Source: Dongia sedimenti (lineage in GTDB: Bacteria; Pseudomonadota; Alphaproteobacteria; Dongiales; Dongiaceae). Taken from it: a stretch of DNA of 64,000 nucleotides. Each line of letters begins with the position of its first letter. Position 1 is the stretch's first letter. The DNA lies in assembly GCA_030715195.1 (NCBI GenBank), contig JAUYVI010000006.1:186001-250000 (forward strand), given 5' to 3'. Both the position numbers and the translations under genes were made by a program. Below the pieces are notes generated by a model. The model did not search any database, was not told where the DNA came from, and saw only the letters and a list, made by a program, of their open reading frames with translations. This document shows, one piece after another, positions 35,279-42,857 of the stretch.

Positions 35279-36445
35279 ATGGGGAAGATCGCATCCATCG
35301 AAGTCATTCCATTGGCGGCGCCGGACGCGGTCGCCGATGACCTCGACGGCACCACGGACACGGTCATCGTCAGGCTGACCGGCGATGACGGCCAGACCGG
35401 CATCGGCGAATGCGACGCGCCGCCCCATGTGGTGAAGGCCTTCCTGGAGATGCCGACCGCGCATCTCTGGAGCCGCAACGTGAATGAGATCCTGATCGGC
35501 GCCGATCCGATCGAGGCGGCCGGCCTCTGGCAGAAGCTCTATGACGGCACCTTCTGGCCGGGGCGGCGCGGCCTCGGCATCCACGCGATCTCGGCGATCG
35601 ACATCGCGCTCTACGATCTGGCCGGCAAGCAGCACGGCGTGCCCGCCTACAAGCTGATGGGCGGCGCCCGGCGCGACCGCATCCGGCCCTATTGCACCAT
35701 CTTCCCCGGCATGCCGCATGGCCGCGGCATCGAGGTCCTGATGAAGGAGATCGGCCGGCAATTCGATTGCGCGGTCGATCTCGGCTTCCGCGCCGTCAAG
35801 ATGGAAGTGCTGTTCGACGACCTGGTGACCGACCGCGAGCTGGTCGAGCTGATCCGGCGCGGGCGGAAGATGCTGGGCGACGGCATCCAGATGGCCGTCG
35901 ACTTCGGCTATCGCTGGCACAATTGGCATGACGCCTTCTGGGTGCTGGATCGCATCAAGGATTGCGACATCCTGTTCGCCGAAGCCACGTTGCAGCATGA
36001 CGATCTCGACGGGCATGCGGAGCTGGCGGCGCGGAGCGGAATTCGGATCGGCGGTGCCGAGGCGGCGGCGACGCGCTTCGAGATCCGCGAGTGGCTCACC
36101 CGCGGCAAGGTCGGCGTGGTGCAGCCGAACATCGGCCGGGGCGGCGGCCTGACCGAGATCCGCCGCATCGCCGATCTCTGCGAGCTGATGGGCGCCGAGG
36201 TCGTGCCGCATGGCTGGAAGACCGGGATCACCTCGGCGGCGGGGCGACATTTCCACGCCGCCTGCGCGCCGTCGCCGGTCTTCGAATACGTCTCGCCGAA
36301 GGTCTTCGACTCCCTGCTGCGCCGCGAGCTGGTCTCGCCCGAGCCGGAAGTGAAGGACGGGTTCATGGCCTTGCCCGATCAACCGGGGCTCGGGATTGAG
36401 CTGAATGAGGACCTGGTCGCGAAGTTGCGAACCACGAGCCGCTAG
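35279..36445 (+). CDS. Enolase-superfamily (mandelate racemase-like) protein with Asn in place of the dyad Asp
   Basis: A 388-residue protein with an N-terminal capping domain and a C-terminal (beta/alpha)7-beta barrel. Metal ligands are visible as AVDFGYRW (Asp), FAEATL (Glu) and GGAEA (Glu). The catalytic His is His311 in VPHGWKTG. The dyad partner at the usual 27 residues before it (QPD in the other three paralogues here) is Asn284 in VVQPNIG. The second strand carries KME rather than KxK. Relatives dehydrate or epimerise acid sugars. The Asn may change the chemistry or reduce activity. CAGGGGGCAG precedes the ATG. The 3' end of this gene is echoed in a decayed copy at 39930-40077. Confidence 0.88.
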   Translation: MGKIASIEVIPLAAPDAVADDLDGTTDTVIVRLTGDDGQTGIGECDAPPHVVKAFLEMPTAHLWSRNVNEILIGADPIEAAGLWQKLYDGTFWPGRRGLGIHAISAIDIALYDLAGKQHGVPAYKLMGGARRDRIRPYCTIFPGMPHGRGIEVLMKEIGRQFDCAVDLGFRAVKMEVLFDDLVTDRELVELIRRGRKMLGDGIQMAVDFGYRWHNWHDAFWVLDRIKDCDILFAEATLQHDDLDGHAELAARSGIRIGGAEAAATRFEIREWLTRGKVGVVQPNIGRGGGLTEIRRIADLCELMGAEVVPHGWKTGITSAAGRHFHAACAPSPVFEYVSPKVFDSLLRRELVSPEPEVKDGFMALPDQPGLGIELNEDLVAKLRTTSR

Positions 36446-36472
36446 ACCCCGGAGTTGCGATAGCAATCCGTC

Positions 36473-37285
36473 TCAGCGCACCCGGCTTTTCTTCTTCTTC
36501 TTCTTCGTCTCCAGCAACCGGAGCGCAATACCGTCGAGCACACAATCCAATCCGTGATCGAACACGGCGTCGGCGGGCGGATGCGAGGCGTCGCGAACCA
36601 CCTTGGCGAGGGTGGGAAAACGGCCGGTGGCGATCACGCGCTGCATGTAGTGCCAGTTGGCTGATTGCCATGCCGCCTTGTCCATGCCGCTTTCGCGCTC
36701 GGCGATAATCTCGCTGACCTCGCTCCGGACGACTCCGATGACATAGGCATTGATCGTCTTGGCGGCCTGCACCGCGGCGTCGATGCTTTCGAAGCCTGGA
36801 GCCGCATGCAGCGCGGCGAGCAGTCGCTCCATATGGGCAAGCGTATTCGGACCCAGGCGCGGGCGTCCCCCCAGCAGATCGACGAACCAGGGGTGTTGGT
36901 GCGCGATTCGGCGCGTCTCCCGCGCGAATACCCGCAGCGCGTCGCGCCAATCCCGAGTCGCCGCTTCGTCCGGAACCATCTCGGCGTAAACCGCATCCGC
37001 CATCAGATCGAGCAGTTCATCCTTGGTCGACATGAATCCATAGAGGCGCATCGGTCCGGCATCGAGCGCGGCGGCAACCTTGCGCAGCGACACGGCCGCG
37101 AGGTCTTCGGCATCGGCGATTGCGATTGCGGCGCGGACGATGCCGTCCCGGCTGAGCGGCACGGGTGCTGGACGAGGTGCCGGCTCCGCGCGTTCCCAGA
37201 CAGTCCTTATCTCCGGCTGGAGGTGCTCGGTCCGGAGATCCGGAGGCTGGAGGTCGTCGGCGCGGGATTTTGGCGGCTTGGTCAT
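36473..37285 (-). CDS. TetR-family repressor
   Basis: A 270-residue regulator with a polar N-terminal extension (about 45 residues), a TetR helix-turn-helix (SRDGIVRAAIAIADAE ... SLRKVAAALDAGPMRLYGFM) and a C-terminal ligand domain of the tetracycline-repressor-like class. The C-terminus ends in six consecutive Lys encoded by an AAG repeat. The start at 37285 is the first ATG of the helix-turn-helix frame downstream of the operator region. It is divergent from a flavin monooxygenase across a 64-bp gap containing a nested palindrome, the usual arrangement in which a substrate of the enzyme relieves repression. Confidence 0.88.
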   Translation of the reverse strand: MTKPPKSRADDLQPPDLRTEHLQPEIRTVWERAEPAPRPAPVPLSRDGIVRAAIAIADAEDLAAVSLRKVAAALDAGPMRLYGFMSTKDELLDLMADAVYAEMVPDEAATRDWRDALRVFARETRRIAHQHPWFVDLLGGRPRLGPNTLAHMERLLAALHAAPGFESIDAAVQAAKTINAYVIGVVRSEVSEIIAERESGMDKAAWQSANWHYMQRVIATGRFPTLAKVVRDASHPPADAVFDHGLDCVLDGIALRLLETKKKKKKSRVR

Positions 37286-37316
37286 CCATCCATCCTGCAC
37301 AGAGCAGGGTGATTGA

Positions 37317-37365
37317 CAATACAATCGAAGTGTCGATACACTGTATCGTATGAGACAATGTATTG
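37317..37365. promoter_or_regulatory. Nested palindromic operator for the TetR regulator
   Basis: The inner palindrome CGATACA-C-TGTATCG (37334-37348) and outer arms CAATACA (37317-37323) and TGTATTG (37359-37365) share one centre at 37341. The inner part touches the monooxygenase ATG at 37350 and the right outer arm lies inside its coding region. This geometry would block transcription of both divergent genes when bound. Confidence 0.75.
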
Positions 37366-38969
37366 ATGACGACCACGTGCTCTCTCGCGGGGATAACGCA
37401 ACCTCGGTTCTCGTCGTCGGAGGCGGCTTGGCCGGCCTGTCCGCGGCGATGTTCCTGGCGTGGCAGGGTGTGCCGACCGTGCTGGTCGAGCGCCGCATGG
37501 AAAGCTCGCCGCATCCCCGTGCGATCGGTTTCACGCCGAGGACGATGGAGCTGTTCCGTGCCGTCGGGCTCGGCACGCGGATCCCGCAGGTGCCGGCCGG
37601 CTTCCGCCTGCGGCGGGCACGGGTCGAGAGCCTCGCCGGAGAGTGGTTCGAGGAAGCACCATCCTGGAATCCGGCGGAGGCCGAGAGTCCGAAACCGGAA
37701 TGCTCGCCTTGCACCGGTGGCGCCCTCGCACAGGATCGGCTTGAACCGATCCTGCAGGAAAGGGCGATGGCGTGCGGCGCCGACATCCGTCGTGGCACCG
37801 AGCTCGTCAGCTTCATCCAGGACGAAACGGGTGTAACCGCCTGTCTGCGTGCGCAGGACGGTCGCGAATATACGCTGCACGCCGCCTACATGATTGCGGC
37901 CGATGGACACCGCAGTCCGATCCGCGAGTCCTTGAGGATCGCCCGGAAGGGACGCGGCCACTTGCGGACCATGCGGAGCGTGCTGTTCCGGGCTCCGCTG
38001 GACGCCTATCTCGAAAAAGGCGTCATGCAATTCGAGATCGACCAGCCCGACCTGAAGGCGTTTCTCACCACCTATGCCGACGGACGCTGGGTGCTGATGT
38101 TTTCCGACGATGTGGTGCGTGACGAAGCGATGCTCCGAACCCTGATCGCCCAGGCGATCGGCCGATCGGATCTCGACATCGAGATCATCACCGCCGGGCG
38201 GTGGGAGCTGAGTGCGCTCATCGCCGACCGTTTCGCATCCGGCAGGATCTTTCTCGCCGGCGACGCCGCACACACCCTGCCGCCCTCTCGTGGCGGCTAT
38301 GGCGCGAATACCGGCATCCAGGATACCCATAATCTCGCCTGGAAGCTGGCAGCGGTGCTCTCCGGCCAGTCAGCATCGCGGCTGCTCGACAGCTACGACG
38401 CCGAACGGCGCCCGACTGCCTGGCTGCGGCACGACCAGATCTTCGCCCGCCCCGATTACAAGGCGCAGGCCGGACCAACCGCGGCAGAGACTCCGATTAT
38501 CGACGACGACGCCATGGAGTTCGGTCAGCTCTATCGGTCGAATGCGGTGATCGGCGCCGATGCAACGCTCCCGCCTGCGCTCAGGCCGGAGGCCTGGGCC
38601 GGCCAGCCCGGCACACGCGCACCGCATCTCTGGGTGACCATCGCCGGAAAGCCGGTCTCGACCCTCGATCTGCTCCGGTCGCGCTGGACGCTGCTCGCCG
38701 CGGACGACCGGTGGCGGGCCGCAGCGAGCGCCGCGGGGGAAGCGCTCGGCATCGCCGTCGCGTGTGTCCAGCTCGGCGTCGAACCGCTCCCGGGCGATGC
38801 GGTCGCTGTCCTTGTCGCCTTCGGCCTGGGGCGCACGGGCGCCGCCCTGATCCGGCCCGACGGCGTCATCGCCTGGCGCTCCACCGATTCGGAAGCTCAC
38901 CCATCCGAAGCGCTGATTCGAGCACTCGGCATCGTATCGGCCGCGACCCGAAGCAAGGCCGCGGCCTGA
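37350..38969 (+). CDS. FAD-dependent aromatic/polyketide-type monooxygenase
   Basis: A 539-residue class A flavoprotein hydroxylase. It has the N-terminal Rossmann motif VVGGGLAGLSAAMFLAWQG, the R-x-G-F segment after it (HPRAIGFTPRTMELFR), the central DG motif (AADGHRSPIR), the second FAD motif GRIFLAGDAAHTLPPSRGGYGANTGIQD and a C-terminal thioredoxin-like extension. The length fits phenol- or polyketide-hydroxylases (RdmE/PgaE/MhpA-like) rather than salicylate hydroxylases. Under TetR control it may inactivate or detoxify an aromatic compound, possibly an antibiotic; this is inference. Confidence 0.9.
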   Translation: MRQCIDDDHVLSRGDNATSVLVVGGGLAGLSAAMFLAWQGVPTVLVERRMESSPHPRAIGFTPRTMELFRAVGLGTRIPQVPAGFRLRRARVESLAGEWFEEAPSWNPAEAESPKPECSPCTGGALAQDRLEPILQERAMACGADIRRGTELVSFIQDETGVTACLRAQDGREYTLHAAYMIAADGHRSPIRESLRIARKGRGHLRTMRSVLFRAPLDAYLEKGVMQFEIDQPDLKAFLTTYADGRWVLMFSDDVVRDEAMLRTLIAQAIGRSDLDIEIITAGRWELSALIADRFASGRIFLAGDAAHTLPPSRGGYGANTGIQDTHNLAWKLAAVLSGQSASRLLDSYDAERRPTAWLRHDQIFARPDYKAQAGPTAAETPIIDDDAMEFGQLYRSNAVIGADATLPPALRPEAWAGQPGTRAPHLWVTIAGKPVSTLDLLRSRWTLLAADDRWRAAASAAGEALGIAVACVQLGVEPLPGDAVAVLVAFGLGRTGAALIRPDGVIAWRSTDSEAHPSEALIRALGIVSAATRSKAAA

Positions 38970-39034
38970 CTGCGCATCACCGGCTGCACCGCGACGCAGC
39001 ACATCGCCACTGCAAACATCACCTTGGAGGATCT

Positions 39035-39907
39035 ATGACCGAGCGCCGGGCGACGACAGTAATCTTGGCCCAGATTCTATGCATATCGGCCGGCTTCGCC
39101 GTCTTGTGCGCCGTGAGCGATCCGGCGGCGGCGCAGGAGGCCGTACCCAAGGCCGGTGCCGAGGCTGTTCCCCAGGACAATCCGGAGGCGGGCGCATTTG
39201 GCGGATATCTCCTGCTGGGTGCCGCTGCGCTGCCGGACTACGAGGGTTCGGAGGATTACACGGTCGGACCTCTCATCGCGGGCAAGCTCAGCTACCAAAG
39301 CTATTATCTCGAGGTCATGGGCACCCAAGCGAGACTGAACGTGTCGCCCTTCCGCGGCTTCGAGTTCGGTCCATCGGTCGGATACGTGCCGGGGCGCGGC
39401 AATGTCGAGAACAACCGTGTCGATGCCATGCGCAACATCGACGGCACAGTCAACGGCGGCGCCTTCTTCACGGTATATACCGATCGGCTGCTGACAGAGA
39501 GCGACCAACTGGCCTTTAAAGTCGAAGCCCTGACCGACCTCGGCGATGTCAACAATGGAACGACCGTTTCGTTCGGCCCGTCCTATCGATTTTCGCCGAT
39601 GGAGCGGCTCAGCCTGGGTGTCGAAGTCTCGGCCACCTATGCCAGTGCAAACTACACGGATACCTATTTCGGCGTCGATGCCCGAGACGCCGGACGCAGC
39701 GGTCTCTCGCGTTACAAGGCGAATGGCGGCATCAAAGATGTCGGTGTCATGCTCAACGTTGCGTACCAGTTCACCGACCACTGGGGCATCAGCGGTTTCG
39801 CCGGCTATACGCGGCTGGTTGGGGATGCCGCGGATAGCCCGATCGTCGCGCGCGAAGGCAGCGCCGGGCAGGGCATCGTCGGGACCGGCGTCATCTTCAG
39901 CTACTGA
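39035..39907 (+). CDS. MipA/OmpV-family outer-membrane protein
   Basis: A 290-residue exported beta-barrel protein: signal peptide with cleavage after DPAAA, then YLLLGAAALPDYEGSEDY, the opening of MipA/OmpV proteins, alternating beta-strand sequence and a terminal aromatic residue (GVIFSY) for Bam insertion. TTGGAGGA lies 3 bp before the ATG at 39035, 65 bp after the monooxygenase stop, so the two are probably one transcript. MipA proteins scaffold murein enzymes or act as outer-membrane channels; here it may admit the monooxygenase substrate. Confidence 0.88.
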   Translation: MTERRATTVILAQILCISAGFAVLCAVSDPAAAQEAVPKAGAEAVPQDNPEAGAFGGYLLLGAAALPDYEGSEDYTVGPLIAGKLSYQSYYLEVMGTQARLNVSPFRGFEFGPSVGYVPGRGNVENNRVDAMRNIDGTVNGGAFFTVYTDRLLTESDQLAFKVEALTDLGDVNNGTTVSFGPSYRFSPMERLSLGVEVSATYASANYTDTYFGVDARDAGRSGLSRYKANGGIKDVGVMLNVAYQFTDHWGISGFAGYTRLVGDAADSPIVAREGSAGQGIVGTGVIFSY

Positions 39908-39929
39908 TATGTGCCGCAAGGCGGGAAGA

Positions 39930-40077
39930 CGGATCACCTCGGCGGCGGGAACTCGTGTCGCCGGAGCGCGGTGAAGGACGGGTTCATGGCATTGCCCGAT
40001 TAACCGGCGCTCGATATCGCGCTCAACGAAGTCCCGGTCAAACGCCTCCGCACCGACCGGCAATGTCGTCGCCTGAA
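39930..40077 (+). pseudogene. Decayed 3' fragment of an enolase-superfamily gene
   Basis: Two blocks match the end of the intact gene at 35279-36445. The first, GGATCACCTCGGCGGCGGG (39930 on), corresponds to 36226 on. The second, GTGAAGGACGGGTTCATGGC (39971 on), corresponds to 36350 on. About 85 bp between them is missing, CAA has become TAA, and the tail still reads PALDIALNEVPVKRLRT in frame, paralogous to PGLGIELNEDLVAKLRT. It is a truncated remnant of a second, related gene, immediately after the TetR/monooxygenase/MipA cassette. Confidence 0.85.
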
Positions 40078-40134
40078 TTCTAGCCTCGGTTGAAATATTT
40101 GACCGGTGGAGCTGGCCAGCCCTATCCTTTACGG

Positions 40135-40323
40135 ATGAGGTCCCCGCTCATCCTGCTCGCGCTCGGAATCGTCTTTATGGTTGCTTTGGCCTGGGCGTGT
40201 CTCGACCAGGCACTGCGCTGCATACAGTCCGAACGTGATACGGGACTTTGTTTAATAACCCGCCCTGGTGTCGCTCTCCCGATGACGGGAAATCTTGATT
40301 TTCTGCCCCTTTTGATGGTATAA
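40135..40323 (+). CDS. Possible small membrane-anchored protein (62 aa)
   Basis: An ATG frame with one hydrophobic N-terminal segment (SPLILLALGIVFMVALAWA) followed by a short polar part. There is no convincing ribosome site or recognisable family. It lies in the 916-bp stretch between the MipA gene and the next enolase-superfamily gene, which also holds the pseudogene fragment, an inverted repeat and the 75-bp repeats. Confidence 0.25.
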   Translation: MRSPLILLALGIVFMVALAWACLDQALRCIQSERDTGLCLITRPGVALPMTGNLDFLPLLMV

Positions 40324-40330
40324 GATTTCC
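40288..40330. repeat. 9-bp inverted repeat GGAAATCTT / AAGATTTCC
   Basis: Perfect arms at 40288-40296 and 40322-40330 with 25 bp between them. It overlaps the end of the weak small frame. Function unknown. Confidence 0.45.
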
Positions 40331-40429
40331 ATGGATGCGGTGGACGCATTCGCCTCTCGGAGCCAACTTCATTGGCCGATCCGCGAGAGATGGCCGGTCA
40401 AGTCCGGCGATGAAATTCACCGTTCAACG

Positions 40430-40504
40430 TTGACCGGGCGTTTACAGAACGAGAAAGCCGTTTGCCCATCGGCTGTGATGAATGGGTTCATCGTCAAAGG
40501 CTTG
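40430..40504. repeat. 75-bp intergenic repeat, copy A
   Basis: Contains TTTACAGAACGAGAAAGCCG and ends GGTTCATCGTCAAAGGCTTG. Within it are two small stems: AGCCG...CGGCT and GATGAA-TGGG-TTCATC. It is followed after 9 bp by copy B. Confidence 0.75.
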
Positions 40505-40506
40505 GC

Positions 40507-40637
40507 GATTACCTTTACCCAGCCTTTACAGAACGAGAAAACCGTTTCAGCCGTTTCGATACGATGAATGGCTTTGTCGTCAAAGGCTTGTCGAGCCTTT
40601 CGCCCTTCAAAAAATGGGGGAGGGCGTAAAGGTAATC
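40507..40637. repeat. 131-bp MITE-like unit with 12-bp terminal inverted repeats
   Basis: GATTACCTTTAC (40507-40518) and GTAAAGGTAATC (40626-40637) are exact reverse complements and bracket repeat copy B. No coding capacity is convincing inside. This could be a miniature mobile element or a structured RNA stem. Confidence 0.5.
40514..40590. repeat. 75-bp intergenic repeat, copy B (77 bp)
   Basis: Begins TTTACCCAGCCTTTACAGAA and ends TTTGTCGTCAAAGGCTTG. It aligns along its length with copies A and C and with the distant copy at 55.5 kb. Confidence 0.75.
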
Positions 40638-40698
40638 TGCCGCTCTCCTCGTCCGCGTGGGAGATGTTGCCGGCGCCGAGGTTCGTATACGTCAACCC

Positions 40699-40773
40699 CG
40701 ACCGGACCCATACGGAACGAGGAATCGCTTCACCCATCCGAGTGTGAGAAATGGGTTCATCGTCAGAGGTTTG
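40699..40773. repeat. 75-bp intergenic repeat, copy C
   Basis: A more diverged copy (ACGGAACGAGGAATCGC ... AATGGGTTCATCGTCAGAGG). It shares the CCCATC and GGGTTCATCGTC blocks with copy A. Confidence 0.65.
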
Positions 40774-40823
40774 CCGGACGTTGCGCACTTCAAATCGCCG
40801 GGTGGCCGTCTGGGTAAGTCAGG

Positions 40824-41954
40824 TCACCCGACACGATACTTGTCGATCGTTTGCTGGTTCAGGCTGACGCCGAGGCCCGGCGTCGTCGGCACCGCGATGC
40901 GTCCGTCCGGCCCGAGGTCGAAGCGCTCGTTGGTCAGTTCCCAGCGCAACGGCGACTCGCTGGTCGAATATTCCGCCGGCTCGTCGTCCCAGTGCTGCGA
41001 CAGGAAGGCGAGGTTCGCCGCAATCGTGATGTTGGACTTATAGCCATGGGTGACCACGCGCTTGCCGCGCGTCTTGGCCGAGGCCGCGATCCGCATCAGC
41101 TCGGTCAAGCCGCCGGCCATGGTCACGTCCGGCTGGGCGATGTCGATCCTGCCGACATCGAAGGCGGCCTCGTATTCGTAATGGGTGGTGAGGCCGAGAT
41201 CGCCGCCGCCGATCGGGACACCCTGGCCGGCGAAGCGCGCATGGCCGGCGAGATCGTCGATCGGCAGCGGCGCCTCCAGCCAGAGGAAGCCGTTGTCGCG
41301 GAAGATCGGCACCAGCGGCAGGCCCTGCTCGGCCTCGGTCCAGGCCGTGGCGGCGTCGCACATCAGTTTGATGTCCGGACCGACATGCTCGCGCGCGGTG
41401 CGGATCAGGCGTTCGGTCTTGTTCAGGTCATGACGCCAATGCGGGTCGGCCACGATCTTGATCGCCTTCAAGCCGCGCTTCAGCCCGCGGTCGATGTTGA
41501 AGCGGACCTCCTCGGGCGTCTCGCCCAAGGGATAGACCGTGCCATAGGCCAGCAGACGGTCGCGTTTCTTGATGCCGAGCAGTTCGGAGACCGGCTTGCC
41601 CTCGACCTTGCCCTTGAGGTCCCAGAGCGCGATGTCGATGGCGCTGATCGCATGGATGACCACGCCGCGCCGGCCGTAATAGGAGGTCAGGTCGTACATC
41701 CGGTCCCACAGCGCGGAGATATTGAGAGGATCCTGACCGACCACCGCATCCTTCAAGCCATAGGCATGGGAATGAGAGCGGGGTGCGTCGATGATGGCGC
41801 GGATGACCGAAGGAACGCTGTCCACCTCGGCGATGCCGGTGATGCCTTGGTCGGTGTGGACGAGCACCAAGCAATTGTCGTATGACCCGTCGAACGTCTC
41901 CCCGGTCCACCCGGGGTAGCGCAGCTCGATCACCTCGACATCGGTTATTTTCAT
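40824..41954 (-). CDS. Enolase-superfamily (mandelate racemase-like) protein
   Basis: A 376-residue protein. The capping domain has the conserved SAIDIALWDLKGK; the barrel shows ligand-type residues in LMCDAATAW (Asp), LWLEAPLP (Glu) and GGGDLG, where Asp replaces the usual third Glu. The catalytic dyad is present: Asp in AQPDVT and His 27 residues later in THGYKSNI. The second strand reads KIVAD rather than KxK. It is likely a dehydratase or epimerase for an acid sugar. It is divergent from iclR, with an operator pair in the gap; the first operator lies 36 bp upstream of its ATG. Confidence 0.88.
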   Translation of the reverse strand: MKITDVEVIELRYPGWTGETFDGSYDNCLVLVHTDQGITGIAEVDSVPSVIRAIIDAPRSHSHAYGLKDAVVGQDPLNISALWDRMYDLTSYYGRRGVVIHAISAIDIALWDLKGKVEGKPVSELLGIKKRDRLLAYGTVYPLGETPEEVRFNIDRGLKRGLKAIKIVADPHWRHDLNKTERLIRTAREHVGPDIKLMCDAATAWTEAEQGLPLVPIFRDNGFLWLEAPLPIDDLAGHARFAGQGVPIGGGDLGLTTHYEYEAAFDVGRIDIAQPDVTMAGGLTELMRIAASAKTRGKRVVTHGYKSNITIAANLAFLSQHWDDEPAEYSTSESPLRWELTNERFDLGPDGRIAVPTTPGLGVSLNQQTIDKYRVG

Positions 41955-41989
41955 TGCCCCACCACGCTTTGGCGGCCATTGCCGGGCCG

Positions 41990-42023
41990 TCCGGAATATT
42001 GGATACTAATCCAGAATGCTGGA
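41990..42023. promoter_or_regulatory. Candidate IclR operator pair beside iclR (20 bp between centres)
   Basis: TCCGGAATATTGGA (41990-42003) and TCCAGAATGCTGGA (42010-42023) lie between the divergent enolase-superfamily gene and iclR; the second is 9 bp before the iclR ATG. IclR proteins commonly bind paired palindromes and repress themselves. Confidence 0.65.
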
Positions 42024-42032
42024 ATTGACGGA

Positions 42033-42857
42033 ATGAGACAAGACGTAAAGACGCGCGCGAAGCGCGCCGCCACGGCTGCCCCGGCCGTCGCTGCGGAAGA
42101 TGCCGGCGGATCGCGCAGCGTGCGCCGCGCCCTGGAGATCTTCGAGTTCCTGCTGCAGCTCGACGCCCCGACGACGATCGGCGAGATCGTCAGCGCCCTG
42201 CAGATCCCGAAATCCACTGCCTATGAATTGGTCCGCACACTGTCCGATTCCGGCTATCTCGAGCCCGGGCGGCGCGGCGGCGGCATCTATCTCGGCCGCA
42301 AGCTGTTCGAGCTCGGCATGGCCTATCGCGCCCAGGTCGATCTGCTGCGCGACGGCAGCCAGATCGTCGAGGAGCTCAGGAACGATTGCGGCGAGACCGT
42401 GCAGCTCTCGGTGCTCGAGAACGACATGATGCTGGTGCTCCTCAAGGAGGAGGGCTCGCATCCGGTCCGCATCATCAGCCGGGTCGGCTCGCGCGTGCCG
42501 GTCAACTGGGCCGCCTCCGGCCGGCTGCTGGTCTCCGACCTCGACGACAACGAGCTCACCAGCCTGCTCAGCAAGTCGGTGCGGCAATCGCCGACCGGCC
42601 GGGCCACGGTCGAGATCGACAAGTTCATCCAGCAGGTGCGCAAGGCGCGCAAGCAGGGCTTCTTCTCCGAGCTGAACGAAACCAACGAGCATGCCGGCTG
42701 CGTTGCCGCACCGGTGATCGACGGCAGCGGCCGCTGCGTCGCCGCGATCAGCATCGTGGCGCCGGAGCATCGCCTGACCAAGGCCAACCGCGAGGCCCTG
42801 ACCAAGAAGGCCTGCGCCGCGGCGGCGGAATTGTCGAAGCGCCTGGGCGCGCATTAG
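42033..42857 (+). CDS. IclR-family transcriptional regulator
   Basis: A 274-residue regulator with an N-terminal winged helix-turn-helix (SVRRALEIFEFLLQL ... TTIGEIVSALQIPKSTAYELVRTL) and a C-terminal GAF-like effector domain (about 95-270; ETVQLSVLENDMMLVL, HAGCVAAPVID). The ATG at 42033 is chosen because the upstream in-frame start would place the operator inside the gene. IclR proteins of sugar-acid clusters respond to 2-keto-3-deoxy-sugar acids or related metabolites. The palindrome pair in its own promoter recurs before three other operons in this window, so it is probably the local master regulator. Its stop overlaps the end of the convergent next gene. Confidence 0.93.
   Translation: MRQDVKTRAKRAATAAPAVAAEDAGGSRSVRRALEIFEFLLQLDAPTTIGEIVSALQIPKSTAYELVRTLSDSGYLEPGRRGGGIYLGRKLFELGMAYRAQVDLLRDGSQIVEELRNDCGETVQLSVLENDMMLVLLKEEGSHPVRIISRVGSRVPVNWAASGRLLVSDLDDNELTSLLSKSVRQSPTGRATVEIDKFIQQVRKARKQGFFSELNETNEHAGCVAAPVIDGSGRCVAAISIVAPEHRLTKANREALTKKACAAAAELSKRLGAH

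Noticed and set aside
36484-36509. TTC/AAG triplet repeat at the end of the tetR gene as a phase-variation tract
   Set aside because: In-frame triplets only change the number of C-terminal Lys; no on/off effect is expected.
40417-40788. A 123-codon minus-strand frame as a gene
   Set aside because: It consists of the translated 75-bp repeats and has no independent support.
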